A DNA stretch of 64,000 nt from Heterohyrax brucei. Lineage: Eukaryota; Chordata; Mammalia; Hyracoidea; Procaviidae. Shown piece by piece: positions 32,400-44,331 of the stretch. The notes below the pieces were generated by a model. The model ran no database searches. It was not told the origin of the DNA and saw only the letters and a list, made by a program, of their open reading frames with translations. Numbering within the stretch: position 1 is the first letter of the stretch; the number at the start of each line of letters is the position of its first letter. The position numbers and the translations under genes are program-made. The stretch spans positions 195,183,829 through 195,247,828 of the forward strand of contig CM053143.1 of assembly GCA_028571685.1 (NCBI GenBank), in the 5' to 3' direction.

Positions 32400-33110
32400 T
32401 GTTGTCCTGTTTATTTTTATGACAGTAAAAGATGTGTGTGTGGACATATGCACACAGTTTTCCATTTTGAAGTGTGTAAATCAGTAACTACACTGACCGT
32501 GTTGTGCTGGAGACCCTGGAGGCCCAGCGGTTCAGAGCGACGTCCGTTCACCAGAAGGTCAGCAGTCTGAATGTCCCAGGCGCTCCCTGGAGACCCTCTG
32601 GGGCAGTGCGCCCGTGTCCTGTGGGGACACTGTGAGTCGGGATCGACCGCACAGCAGGGGGTTCGCCTTTTCGGTTCTGTTGTACCGCTGTTATCACAAC
32701 CTATTGCCAAAACAACTTTCTAATCACCCCAAACAGAAACAGGGTGCCGCCCTCCCTAGGCACTACCCCCCATGCCCTCTCCCCCGTCCCCACAGACGCC
32801 TAACCTTCTTTGTTCTCTAAGCATTTGCCTTGGGTATGTCACGTAAATGGGGTCATGCGATATTGGTCTCATTTTCCCCACTCAGCATGACGTTTTCCAG
32901 GTCCGTCCATGTCACGGTGTGGGTCACAGCGCCTTTCTCCTTGTGGCTGAGTGTAGGCGTTGGCTCTGTGGATCATGTCGTGGGTATCCATTCATCTGTT
33001 GATGGGCACATGGTCGCCGTGGACACGGTGCTGCGAACATTATGCACAAGTTTCTGAGTCCCTGTTTTCTGGTCTTCAGGGGACTTACCTAGAAGCGTTG
33101 TGTTAGGTTT
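32400..33110 (-). mobile_element. L1 3' end, antisense, split by AfroSINE
   Basis: Left part 32400-32507 (CACAGTTTTCCATTTTGAAG) and right part 32678-33110 (CAGCATGACGTTTTCCAGGT, CATTCATCTGTTGATGGGCA) follow antisense L1 ORF2 end and 3' UTR order. Confidence 0.8.
32508..32677 (+). mobile_element. AfroSINE nested in L1
   Basis: GGTCAGCAGTCTGAATGTCC and GTGAGTCGGGATCGACCGCA are clear. Flanking TGTTGTGC (32500-32507) and TGTTGTAC (32678-32685) form a slightly decayed target-site duplication. Confidence 0.88.
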
Positions 33111-33851
33111 TCATGTTTGTCCCTCTAAGAAAATGCCTGTGGTGGGACTTGACCCGTCCCTTAGGAGGCTCCGTCAGAGAGCAGCCGTCAGACCTGGCAC
33201 CTGCCCCTGCTTGCGGCAGACAAGGCACTCTCTATTTTGGGAGGTGGACTTCCACCTTGGAAACAGGGCGGTGAGTGGCACCAACATGTTTACAAGCACA
33301 GAAACGTGAAATCTGTGTGAGCACTCATGTGATGATTTCGGCTAGAGCTGTAAAGGGGCTGGAGAGCCCTGCTCTGCGCACATGAAAGCACACTTGCCCA
33401 TGAGGAGTCAGCAGCCCATCTGGAGCACCCTGTCCCCAGCTGGAATATCTGCCCTCGGGTGCCAGCAGAGAGCTAAACATAGCTTGGGTGTGTGCTGGCA
33501 GCCTTGGGAAGCCGGGTGCTGACCAGAGGGCAGGCGCACGGGGACTGGACTCATCTAATAAAAATCAATAGCCGACATTGTGGAGTGTCTGTTAATGCTG
33601 GCGCCTGCTGAGAGTCTGCACTGGTCCAGCTCCGGGTCCGCAAAGCCCGGGGGAGCTCACTGTTCTCCCAGTTACTGATAAGGGTGAAGATGATGGTGGG
33701 CTCCAGGCCTGCCTCCCTGGCTGTCAGAATAGCCCTCTCCCGACACTGCCTGCCCCAGGAGGACAGTCTCTGCCAGAATCTTCCAAAGTCCAGGGCAGAT
33801 AAGAGGCAGTGGCTTTTGTGCGTGATGACGGGAACCACTCTCACTGGTGGT
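33111..33851. other. Intronic sequence
   Basis: A weak CTCF-like core (ACCAGAGGGCAGG) lies at 33522-33534. Nothing else is recognised. Confidence 0.45.
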
Positions 33852-33995
33852 GGATCTCTGGGTGATAGAATGGTTACCACACTCAACTGCTAACAGAAAG
33901 GTTGGCAGTTCAAGTCCCCCCAGGTCCCTCAGAAGCAAGTCCTGGCAACCCATTTCTGAATAGTTGGCTGCTGAAAACACTGGCGGACACACACG
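33852..33995 (+). mobile_element. AfroSINE, diverged, 3' end missing
   Basis: CACTCAACTGCTAACAGAAA and GGTTGGCAGTTCAAGTCCCC show the tRNA-like part; the tail is degraded. Confidence 0.65.
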
Positions 33996-34611
33996 TGTGG
34001 GGTCATCAGGAGACGGAGGTGATCACCAGGCACTGGTGTGGTCTGCTTTTCCTCACCTTCTGCCCCTCCACAGCTGGCTGCTGATGTGCCCCTGTGCCCG
34101 CTCATGGCTGTTCCTCAGAGGGTGCCATGGCTGAGGACAGACTTGCCTCATTTTACCAAACCTGGGGTGCTGAGGGTCCTGGAATGGGGAGGATGCCCCC
34201 TAGAGGTGAGAGCTGTGTGCCCTCTGCCTCTCAGAGAAGCAAAGGGGTGGGAGGCATCACTCAGATGTGGGGTCCTGAATAGCCGCACGGGCACTGCCTG
34301 TGCACTTGAGGAGTGGGAGCTGGTGGCAGGGCAGATGTGGGGACAGATGGCAGGTCCTCAGGCGCACATAGGCAGCAGAACCCCGTGACTCAGGCTCTTG
34401 AGAAGGTACAGGGACCCAGCAGCCGCCTGGCCCTTGCTGTCCCAGTTCTGGGAACGAGGACTAAGCCAGGAATAGCACCTTCCATTTCCCTCAACACTGC
34501 CAGCTCTCAGGGCCACAGTGGTCACAGACAGTAGCACTGGTGGCTGGGAGCTGCAGCTCGCAGGGGCCAGGACAGCCACTCTCGGTAGGCCGGGGTGACA
34601 CCAGGACCAGG

Positions 34612-34665
34612 TTAAATCTGTTGCCCTCAAGTCAACTCCGACTCATGGTGACCATCTGTTTGCTC
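34612..34665 (-). mobile_element. AfroSINE tail fragment, antisense
   Basis: GTTGCCCTCAAGTCAACTCC and GACTCATGGTGACC are the tail; the rest is absent. Confidence 0.6.
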
Positions 34666-34670
34666 TGGGC

Positions 34671-34995
34671 AAAGGCCCCTGGGTGACACAAACAGTTTGT
34701 GCCCAAGTGCTGACCTAAAGGAGCCCTGGTTGTGCAGTGGTTAGCTCAGGCTGCTAACCAAAAGGTCGGCAGTTGAAACCCACCATCAGCCCCTTGGAAA
34801 CCCTACTCTGTCCTGTCGAGTTGCTGAGTGCAAATTGACTTGGTGGCACTGGGTCCTAACCTGCCCTGTGACACTGCAGAAGAAAGATTTGGTGATCCAT
34901 GTCTGTCAAGGTCCCAGCCAAGAAAACTCTGTAGCTCCATCCTGCTCTGTAACGCTGGGGTCACCGTGAGTTGAGGCCGACTTTGCACTGTGGGG
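34671..34995 (+). mobile_element. AfroSINE long subtype, split by another AfroSINE
   Basis: The outer copy spans 34671-34718 (GGCCCCTGGGTGACACAAAC) and about 34860-34995 (GCAGAAGAAAGATTTGGTGA, GGGGTCACCGTGAGTTGAGG). Confidence 0.7.
34719..34855 (+). mobile_element. AfroSINE nested within an AfroSINE
   Basis: GGAGCCCTGGTTGTGCAGTG head, CCAAAAGGTCGGCAGTTGAA middle and a degraded tail (GAGTTGCTGAGTGCAAATTG). Confidence 0.85.
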
Positions 34996-35142
34996 GTTCT
35001 ATGCTTCTCAGGGTTCTGGATTCTCATTCCATGGCCTCAGAGTCCTCAGAAATCCTCAGGGCCCCAGAAGTCCCAGGGGCCGGCAGAGGCCAAGATCACA
35101 CGGCCAGAAAGGGACACAGCTGAGATTTAAGTTTGGGTCTGG

Positions 35143-37026
35143 CAAAATTGGATATCCATCTGCAATAATTGAAACAAGATCCATATCTTACACCTTATAC
35201 AAAACCCAACTCTAACTGGATAAAAGACCTAAATATCAAACCTAAAATGATAAAGCTCATCCAAGAAAAGTTAGGAACAACAATGAAAGTTTTAGTATAC
35301 AACGTAGACAGACTTCAAAATCTGTCAAACAAACCACAATCAACAGAAAATAGATAAATGGGAACTATTAAGAATCAAACACTTTGGTTCATCCAGACTT
35401 TATTAATAGAATTAAAAGGCCACCTACAGAATGGGAAAAAAATTTGGCAACTCTATGTCAGACTGACTCCTGATCTCCATAATCTGTAAGATAGCACAAA
35501 ATATCAATAGGAAGAACATAAATCATCCAGTTAAGTGATGCGCAAAGGAGATGGACAGACATGTCTCTAAAGAGGAGATCCAAGCAGCCAAAAAACACAT
35601 GCGGACATGTTCACGATCTTTAGCTATTAAAGAGATTCAAATCAAGACTACAATGAGATACCATCTCACTGCAACAAGGTTGGCTATGACCCAAAAAACA
35701 CAAAACAACAAATGCTGGAGAGGCTGTGGAGAAAGTGGAACTCTCCTACACTGTTGGTGGGGTTGCAAAATGGTCCAGCTTCTCTGGAAAGCAATCTGGC
35801 ACTTCCTTAAAAAAAATGGATATAGATATACCATTTGACCCAGTAATTCCACTACTTGGAATATATCCTACAGAATCAAGGCCTTTCACACCAACGAACA
35901 CATGCACAACAATGTTTATTGCAGCACAGTCCATGATAGCAAAAAGATGGAATCAACCCAGATGTCTAACAACAGAGGAATGGATAGGTAAACTATGGTA
36001 CATATGCTCAGTGGAACACTATGCATTGATAAAGAATAATGATGATTCCAAGAAACATCTCGACCTGGTTTCAACTGGAAGACATTATGTTGAGTGAAAG
36101 TAGTCAGCGACAAAAGGACAAGTATTGTATGAGACCTCTATGATAAGATCTCAAAAACAGACTTATGTATAGAAGAAAAGACTTTTTGACAGCTGCAAGG
36201 GAGGGGAGGGAAGGAGGGTGAGTGGACTTCAGCATAACTTGAATACTCCTTCCATCCTAACCCAGTATTTCAAGGACAGAGTAGCTGGGGCAGGGGGCAG
36301 GGGACCATGCTCTCAGGCAAAATCGAGGCCAAGTGGCACAACTAGCGTTTTGCTAAGGGGGCTCTCTGCACCCCACATTGGTGAGTGGCGTCTGGGGTCT
36401 TAAAAGCTGCCAAGCTGCCATCCGAGGGCACAGCAAATGGTCCCAACTCAGCAGGAACGGATGCTCACCGAGGACCAAAATGACATGGGGTAAAGACAAC
36501 CTAGAAGATAGGGAGACCCACATAAGTGGGTGCCTACATCGACTTGGGACCGGAAGAACCAGATGGCGCCTGGCCACCACCAGTGATAGCCACAATGGAG
36601 CTCACTAAGTTGAGTCTCACTGGCAACACAAGAATAAAAAGGGTTGTACCCTGAGATCTCCACTAAAAGACCACAACTGATGGTCCAGAGGCTTCGGGGT
36701 TCCCCTGGGAGCATGGCCCCGGCCCTGATACTGCCCTTGTCCATAAATCATAATGTTGGACTTGGCGATGCAGAGTGACTATATTTTGGGTGAACTTTAT
36801 GGTTCTATGCATCTATAGGATATCATCCTGCTGACCTCTTGGAGGAAGGAGAGTGGGTGGGGAAGAGGGGAAAGGAGACTGTTGGGAGGATGAGACATGT
36901 ATGGAGCAGAGAGGGACCGTGTGCTGTCACTGGGCAGGGAGAGCAGTGCAAGCTGCATATAGATGGGCATGCAAATTTATATGGGAATGTACATTTTCAC
37001 TCAGTCATAATAAAAAATAAAAAAAA
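35143..37026 (+). mobile_element. 5'-truncated L1 (ORF2 end, 3' UTR, polyA)
   Basis: This L1 insertion of about 1.9 kb is flanked by the 14-base duplication AAGTTTGGGTCTGG (35129-35142 and 37027-37040). It starts inside ORF2; [18 protein letters not shown] is visible, then the C-terminal GEPGE-like segment CWRGCGESGTLLHCWWGCK. A frameshift near an A8 run at about 35809-35816 moves the rest (FDPVIPLLGIYPTES) to another frame, and stops occur earlier. A long 3' UTR and an A-rich tail follow (37005-37028). It is dead but among the younger elements here. Confidence 0.95.
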
Positions 37027-37040
37027 AAGTTTGGGTCTGG

Positions 37041-38403
37041 TGGTCTCCCAGCCCGGCCCCTTGCTGCCCTCTCAGGATGTTCTGCGGAAAAGCGAGTGCA
37101 TGCCCACGAGGATGAGGCCAGAGCAGAGGAAGGGCCATGAGGCTCGGGACATGGTGTCTCAGCATCCCTGAGCTGCTGGCACACAGGCAGGATAAGTGTG
37201 TGCCTTGAAGGGACAGGAATCTGCTTTCTCACAATTGGGGGGCTGGGAGTGCCAGTTCAGGGTGCGGGTCTAAGGGGGGCCTCTGGCAGCCCCCAGCAGT
37301 CCTGTAGGTGGTGTCTGCCCACGCCTGTCCCCTGCCGCATATGCGTCTCTGTGCTAACGCTGCTCCTGTCAGAACTCAGAAGGGATCAGGTCTAGGCTAC
37401 ACTACACTCGGACGTGACCTAGTCACGCCACAAGCCTCGGCTTCCAAACAGACTCACACTGAAGGGTGTAAGAGCTGTTGAGTGGACCCCAGCTCATGGA
37501 GACCCTCAGGGGCATAAGGGGATCTGTGCTCGGCAGGCCATCAGGGGCTGGTTTTTTAGGGTGCAGGTGGCCAGGCCTTCCTTCCAAGGTGCCTCTGGGG
37601 GGACCTGCACCTCTGACAGTTTGGTCACCAGCCGAGGGAGCTCCCTGCATCACCTGGGGACATCCCCACAGGCACGGGGTGAGAGCTGTACCTGTTGACA
37701 GGGACATGGTTCCGTTACTGGAGGGGATGCTTAGGGGAGCCTGAGATCCTGTAGACGACCCTGGGAGTGAGCGGGCTGAAGGGCAGCAGGTGTGGCCATG
37801 GATGGAGTCTCCTGTCTGTGATACAGGTGTGTGTACGTGTGTCAGTGGCTTTTGGAGGCTGTGTCCCCACTGCCATCTCCCTTGCACTTACTGAGAACTT
37901 GCTCCTTTCTCAGGGATTGGCTCAGGTACCTTCCACCCCCCACCCCCAAGCTGGAAGAACTGCATCTCCTTCCTCCAGACTTGGTGCCCAGACCTTCTCT
38001 GCCCTTGCTCACAGCCTGGCACCTGTCCTTTGTTGGCCACAGGCAAGCCAGCCACTCCTGGGGGCCATCATCACGTGACAGGTGGCAGTAGCTTTGGTTG
38101 GTGCCATCCTCTCAGCAGCAGTGGGACTGAGTCTTCAAACAAGATGCATGTCTGGGGAACAGAAAGGAGGTCATTGAGGACTCCCTGGTGCGCACAAAGG
38201 TGGCTGCCACCAACCGTGCCACATGGGCTCAGGCCTTGGCCTTCCACCTCACATCCCCTTGCAAAGCCAGCGGGGCGGACCCTCCTTCCCTGCTTCTTCC
38301 CTGCAGACCGCCCTGAGGTCGCCCCCCCAATGGTGTTACCTGGTCTCCGACAACATGCTTGACAGTGGTGTGCAGTTACACTGGGCACGGGTGTGTGTTG
38401 GCA
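37041..38403. other. Intronic sequence, nothing recognised
   Basis: No exon or clear transposon. Confidence 0.5.
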
Positions 38404-38947
38404 TGTGAATGTGTGTGCATGTATTCCAGTGTGTGCATGTGCTGATGTGTGTGTGTGTGTGTGTGTGCACAGGAGTGAATGTATTGATATAGGCTTGTGT
38501 GTGTGCATATGTGCACGTGAGCATGTATGTGTGTGCACACATGTGGGTAAATGTGTGTATGTACTGACATGCATGCGTGGTGGCTGTGTGTTGATGCCTA
38601 CAGTGTGCACATGTGTGTGACTGTTGATATATGCATGTCTTGAGATGGAAAGTGTGCACACGTGTGCGTCTTTAATATGTGTTGATATGCACATACATGC
38701 ATGTCAGAGTATGTGTGTTGATATATACATGTGTGTAGGTATGAGAGCAGGTAGGTGTTGATACCTGCACATGTGTGAGCATGTGCATGTGTTGACACGT
38801 GTGTTGATATATGTGTGAATGATATGGGGGACTATGCATGTGTTGACAGACGTGTGTGTATATATGTGCATGTCAATATATGTGAGTGTATTGATATGTG
38901 CATCTGTGCCCGTGTGTTGATATGTGTGTGAGTATGTGTACATGGGA
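38404..38947. repeat. TG-rich low-complexity array
   Basis: Imperfect TGTGTGCATGTGTTGATATG units include a pure TG run at about 38448-38466, a Z-DNA former. Histidine/threonine frames on the minus strand are artefacts. Confidence 0.9.
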
Positions 38948-40184
38948 GAGTGTGTTGGGATGGAAGGCAGGGGTGTGCCTCTCTGGAGGTCCAAGCTGCT
39001 GGGATCTGCGATACGTCAGCGCCCACCAGCTGTAGGAGACCCGTGTCAGCAGGTGGAGGAGGAGCTGGCCCTGCTCGGAGCCCAGGATGTCCGGGGGCAC
39101 TAGGGAGTGCGGGAAGGATGCACCCCCCAGGTGCTGCGCCCCTGTCAGTGGGCACACAGTCAGCCATCTGGAAGGTGGGTGGGCCCCACTGTGTGTGCTA
39201 TGAGGTGCTGGGGTGGGTGTAGACCAGGCTGGAGGCACATCTGCTCCCTGGAGGCTCTTGATACCGGGCCTGGGCCCCAGACTGATGTTACCCCTCCTCT
39301 GGTCCCCCCTTTACACTGACAGACCCTGCTAGTGGCGGCAGCTCTGTATGGGGGGTTGCTGTGAGGGTGGGTATCTTATCTGGTACACTGAGGGGCTGCT
39401 TCTGGCCCCTCCCCTCCCATCCTCTCTGGTCCTGTCCACCCGCCCTTGCTGTTCTCCGACTCTGGAGGTTCAGGGGCGTAGTCTCTCCACCGTCAGGTCT
39501 CTGCATGCCGTCTCTTGGCCTGGGAGGCCAGCTTCCGTGCCCCAGCTGTGGGAAGCCCGCGGGCCCTCCCTGTCCTCCTGACTGCCCTTCTGGGCTCAGC
39601 TCCCTGCTGGCGTTTGCCCTGCCTCCCTCTCCTGGGTCCCTCTGGTGCTCCTTCCCTCTGCCCCTGATCTGGGACCCCCAGAGAGCAGTTAGCCAGCCTC
39701 CCGCATCAGTGAGCCTCTGACTTGGGGTCCCAGTCTCTCCTGGTGGGTGGTTCTGCACTGAGCAGTGCTGGGTAAGCAACCTGGGCGGTGGCTGGCTGAG
39801 AACATAGAGTCCCGGGGAAGCTCGCAGCCTCTGGTTCCCACGCCCTGGGCCAGGACGTGGCTGCAGCTGGTGGAGAGCTGCAGTGAGACCCAAGGCCATG
39901 GGCAGGACGTTGGCCTGGGCAGGGAGGTACAAGTTTAGCCACTTGGGGTTAGAGAGGGTCTCGCACCACCCATCCTCCAATTACATGAGTCCCTGTCAGC
40001 ACACTTTAGAAGTCAGGGCTGTCTGGTGGGCTCCAGGGCAGCGAGCTGAGGCTGACCACGGTGGGCAGCGGGCAGAGCCCCTCCCCACCTGGCCAGGTGA
40101 AGCCCCGCCCCTTGCTGGTCACCAGGAGAGTGGGCTTTGCTGCCCTGGGCTCGGGAAGCGTTATCGGCAGGATCCTGTGGGGAG
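38948..40184. other. GC-rich intronic sequence
   Basis: No exon or clear transposon. Confidence 0.45.
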
Positions 40185-40370
40185 ATTTTTGGTCTTTTTT
40201 TATGGTAAAAATATGTATAACCGAGTATTTGCCAATTCCACAATTTCAACCTGTGCGGCTGAGTGACACTGATGACATTTGTCATGTTGTGCCCCCACCC
40301 CCACGCCGTTTCCCGCTCTGCTGACTCTCATGGAAACTCAGCCCCTCCCCAGGCAGTGACCCCCTCCTTC
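40185..40370 (-). mobile_element. L1 3' UTR fragment, antisense
   Basis: TTTATGGTAAAAATATGTAT and CACAATTTCAACCTGTGCGG match the antisense L1 3' UTR; CATTTGTCATGTTGTGCCCC continues it. Confidence 0.65.
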
Positions 40371-41055
40371 TCCCTGGACACCCCTCAGGAGCCTTGGCTT
40401 TTATATTTTTCCTCGCTTCAGATGGGATCACACATGTAGGGATTTAGGATTTACACACACAGTTTTGGGGGACAGAGCTCAGTACCTAATGCACGCACGG
40501 CGTGTTGTGCCCCTGGACTTGGCTGGCCCCCTGAGGGAAGGGGCTGCCCCGCTTTCAGCCCCGTCCTCATGCGCCGCACCTACACTGCCCGGGCACTTTG
40601 TGGGAGACGGACATGCCGGGCTGGGTGGAGCCCGGGGTGACAGCGCTCAGTGTGGGGGGCGACCCGCTGCACTCATCCCCTGCTGCGAGCTGTCCCGTCG
40701 TGCCCACTGCTGCCGGCTCCTGTGGACAGGCTGGGGCCCCTGTGTGTCCTGTCCCTGTGGGGGCCCCGCTGACACAGGGGCCGGGTGAAGCCCTGGGGGC
40801 AGCAGGGTGAGCTGGGCTGAGCAGGGTGTGCACAGAAACCCTGGCACAGGCGCGAGGCGGCTGGTGGGACTGGACGAGGGGCCCAGCAGGCCAGACAGCC
40901 GGGGCTCCAGAGTGGGGAGCATGGGCTCAGTCCAGAGGCCTGCCGAGCCCCAGAATGGTGCCTGGTGCTGGGGATGCCCCATCTGGGGGGAAGCAGGGGA
41001 CCAGGGAATGTGGGGCAGAGGCCCCTCACCTGGGCCCAAAGAAATGGGGAGCAGG
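40371..41055. other. GC-rich intronic sequence
   Basis: A short antisense MaLR-like tail (GGATTTACACACACAGTTTT) lies at about 40445-40490. Otherwise nothing. Confidence 0.45.
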
Positions 41056-41440
41056 ATATGATGGATTGAATTGTGAGCCCACAGAATGTATGTTGGGGTC
41101 CTGGTCCCTATCCCTGTGGCTGTGATGCCTTTGGAAATAGGGTTTTCTTTGTTAATGAGGCCACATCAGGGTAACGTGTGTCCTGAAGCTAATCTCCTCA
41201 GTGACACCAAGAGCAGCAGAGACTCAGAGACCAGCATGGACAGCACGGACTCCACGGGGAGCTTGCGCAGGGGCCCTGGGGCTGTGGCAGCTGAGACAAG
41301 GATTGTCCCCTGAGCCAGCATGCAGGGGGGCTGTCCCCTAGAGCTGGTGCCCAGAATTTAGACTTCTAGGCTTCCGACCTGGGAGAAGATCAATTTTTAT
41401 TCATTTAAGCACCTGTCTGGGGTCTTCCTGTTAGAGCCGA
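41056..41440 (+). mobile_element. MaLR-type LTR, sense
   Basis: ATGATGGATTGAATTGTGAG head, GGAAATAGGGTTTTCTTTGT middle and a degraded tail (TTAGACTTCTAGGCTTCCGA). Confidence 0.7.
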
Positions 41441-42136
41441 CCAGTGCGGTGCAGGATCAGTGACTGACAGGAAGTCGGGCCCTGGGAAGGACAGTGGTCA
41501 CCCCCTGAGTGCCCGCTGTGTCGGGCTGGCGCCGGCACTCTGACACACCACCTCGCGGAGGCGGGCCTCCCCGTCGGCAGCGGGCTCGGGAGAGGTGCAG
41601 GCGCCCGGCCGGGGTCATGCAGCCGCTGAGTGACAAGGGTGCCGACTGCCAGAAGCAGCGCCCACGGTCTGAAGGCATTGTTGGGGACATGGTGTGGCAC
41701 TGTTTGCAGAGAGGACCGCACAAGTCAGGGTGCGGCCTTCTGAGGAGAGGTGCTTTGGGGGCTTCAGGTGGGGGTGTCCAGCATGCAGTGGCACGGGGCT
41801 GGCCGGTGGCTGGGGTCCCTCCAGGTCTCAGTGTTGGTGCCCCTGAGAAGGCGCGGGTGGCCTTGAGTGACTGTCTCGTTGAACCCGTGTGGTCTGTGTG
41901 AATTCTTCAAGCCTCTCGGCTCAGCAGCCGCAGGTGGCTCGTTGCCATGGGACAGACGGTGAGGAAGGTCTAGCCGCTGACCCTGTCTTGTCTTCTGAGC
42001 TGCCCCTCGGGGCCTGTCCCCTCATCAGGAGTTAAAGAACCACCAGATCTGCGTCCTGTGGTGACAGTGGTGATGGTCAGATGCTGAGAGTTCAGGAAGG
42101 CTGTTGTCAGAGTCACTGTTGTCTTCTGAGTGCGGC
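41441..42136. other. GC-rich intronic sequence
   Basis: Nothing recognised. Confidence 0.45.
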
Positions 42137-42412
42137 TGGGGGCGATGGGGGATGCTGGGCAGGGGGTGCCGGGCGGGGGGTGCCGGACGGGGGGGTGCCG
42201 GGCCGGGGAGGGTGCCGGGCGGGGGGGGTGCCGGGCGGGGGAGGGTGCCGGGCGGGGGGTGCCGGGCGGGGGAGGGTGCCGGGCGGGGGAGGGTGCCGGG
42301 CAGGGGCGTGCCGGGCGGGGCAGTGCCATGAGGGAGGGTTCCAGGGAGGGGGGTGCCGGGCAGGGGGTGCTGGGCAGGGGGGTGCCAGGAGGAAGGGTGC
42401 CAGGCAGGGGCG
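42137..42412 (+). repeat. G-rich 17-19-bp minisatellite with quadruplex potential
   Basis: About fifteen units of GTGCCGGGCGGGGGAGG type with variable G-run length. Dozens of G3-G8 runs within short spacing on the + strand favour G-quadruplexes. Open frames rich in Gly/Arg are artefacts. Confidence 0.93.
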
Positions 42413-43116
42413 GCTGCAGGGTAGATTGCTCAGAATCAGTGCAGTGGGACGTCTCCTCTTTTATAGGTGACAAGGGTGGCTGTCATTGCCCTGACCACAG
42501 TAGTGACCTCCGGTGGGCCCCCACAGTTTCGGTTGACAGTCCCTCGGTGTTTCCTACAGACTTGCCAATCCTCTGCTCTCATGGGTGGGCAGGCCGGGGT
42601 GCCCGTTCTGTGACTGATAGGTGTCATGAGAGGCAGGCAGGGATGACAGGTCCCTTGTGCTGAGGCCCTGCTGCTCCTGGTCCTTCCGCAGGGCTAGTGG
42701 GATCAGCTCTTCCTGCCGGGGGCTGGGAAGGGGTCGCTGGGCTGACCAGAGCCTGGAGAAGAGTGGTGGGAGGTGTGACTGCGCCCTCGCTGCTGGAGAG
42801 TGACCCCCGGCTGCCCGGTGATGGATCTGCACAGACGACAGGCAGTTTCAAGCGGGATCAGTTGGTCTTTTGCCCCCACTGCTGGAGCTGGCAGACCCGC
42901 GGGGTACCAGCTACTGCCTCCAAATCGCACTGCTAGAGATACTTCTAAAGTGACAAGCTGGTCAGGGGTGCCAAGGAGAAACCCAGCAGCACTGCCTGGT
43001 GGACGCACCCTGCAGGAGGAGCCCAAGGCTGTGTGCCCTGCCCAGGGGCCGTCTGTGGGTCTCTGGCATTTCTGAGCCTCAGTTTCCCTTCTGGCACCCT
43101 GGGTTGCAACCCTGTC
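42413..43116. other. GC-rich intronic sequence
   Basis: A short MIR-like phrase (GAGCCTCAGTTTCCCTTCTG) lies at about 43074-43093. Otherwise nothing. Confidence 0.5.
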
Positions 43117-43680
43117 GTGGATTGAGTTCCAAAACCAAACCCACTGCTGCTGAGTCAGTTCTGACTACAGAGGGAACTGCTCCGTGGAGCTTCCAAGGAG
43201 CCCCTGGCGGATGTGAACTGCCGACCTCCGGGCTCTGTCAATTTGGCTAGACCTTGATTCCAAGTATTGCGCGGCTGACTTCATTTTGTCAGTATAATTT
43301 TCTGTTGAAGTGGATCAGGGTGGGACTGTCACCCTGCTACTAAGGTCACATCTTTGATCCAGTGAGAAGCGAGTTTCCCTGGAGTGTGGCCTGCACCACC
43401 TTCTGTCTTGTAAGAGATCAAGGGAAAGGGAAGCAGGCGGACAGCGGGGACCCCCACTGCCAGGGAGCGGTGCTGGCGCGGAGAGCTGCCTTTGGACTGA
43501 GCGGTCCGACTCTGCGTCCACGGGAGACTAATGAGGTGGCCGACAGCGTGAGCCTCGCCAGAGCCGATGCCCTGTCTGGACCTGAAGCCTGCCAGACTGT
43601 GGGAGAAGAAATGTCTCTTTGTTACAGCCATCCACCTGGGGGGTTTCTGTTAGAGGGGCACTAGGTGACTGAGACACTGT
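43117..43680 (+). mobile_element. MaLR-type LTR, sense, with nested AfroSINE
   Basis: The head (GTGGATTGAGTTCC, 43117) is separated from the body (TTGGCTAGACCTTGATTCC, 43245) by a SINE. The tail reads CTGTGGGAGAAGAAATGTCT then the terminal GGGCACTAGGTGACTGAGACA. Confidence 0.8.
43129..43242 (-). mobile_element. AfroSINE, antisense, nested in MaLR LTR
   Basis: CCAAACCCACTGCTGCTGAG tail start, CAAGGAGCCCCTGGCGGATG middle, truncated head. Confidence 0.75.
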
Positions 43681-43873
43681 CCACTTGTGGTGTTTCTGTC
43701 ACAGCAGCTCTAGTGACTGAGACACCCACCTGTGGCATTCCTGTTACAGCACCTGGTGACTATGACACCCACCTGTGGGGTTTCTGTGACAGCAGCACTA
43801 GGTGACTGAGACACTGTCCACTTGTGGTGTTTCTGTCACAGCAGCACTAGCAGTACTTGGGGACTAGGACAAA
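43632..43873 (+). repeat. Fivefold tandem amplification of the LTR tail
   Basis: Five copies of the last 43-56 bases of the MaLR LTR (CCACTTGTGGTGTTTCTGTC...) start at 43632, 43681, 43726, 43769 and 43818. Copies 1-2 and 4-5 share the junction GAGACACTGT|CCACTTG, so part of the array arose as a dimer. Confidence 0.92.
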
Positions 43874-44153
43874 CTGCCACCAGGCGGGACTGCTGGGAGG
43901 TGTCTGGGTCTTTGAGCACTGCTCTAACAGGACAGCCACCGGGAGTGGACTCAACACACAGACCTGTTCTCACGTGGAGGTGGCTAAAGTCTGCGCCCGG
44001 GACACAGCTCGGGGGGAGGCTCCTTCTCTGTCAGCGTCTCCTTGTCCCCACGTCCTCTGTGTGGCAGCCTTCTTCACCGGTCTCTGCCAGCTGGGCTGGG
44101 TTTTATGTGTGTTCTGCTCTCTTTATGTCTGAAAACTGTTTAAAACCCTATGC

Positions 44154-44331
44154 GACCCTGGTCTGTGGGGGCGCAGAGGTAAAGAGCTCAGCTGCTGACT
44201 GCAAGGCCAGCAGCTCCTGTCAACCAGCCGCTCCCTGAAAACCCCGTGGAGCAGCCTTGCTCTGTCCCGCGGGTCACTGTGAGCTGGGATCCAGCAATAC
44301 TGGGCTGCAGCTGGCCTGTGGTTTTTGTTTT
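44154..44331 (+). mobile_element. AfroSINE, diverged
   Basis: CCCTGGTCTGTGGGGGCGCA, AAGAGCTCAGCTGCTGACTG and GGTCACTGTGAGCTGGGATC keep the expected order. Confidence 0.75.

Noticed and set aside
31948..32570. Several 100-190 codon frames on both strands
   Set aside because: They are translations of the 47-bp minisatellite in different frames.
35143..37026. Intact L1 ORF2
   Set aside because: The element is 5'-truncated, has stops in its first part and a frameshift near 35810.
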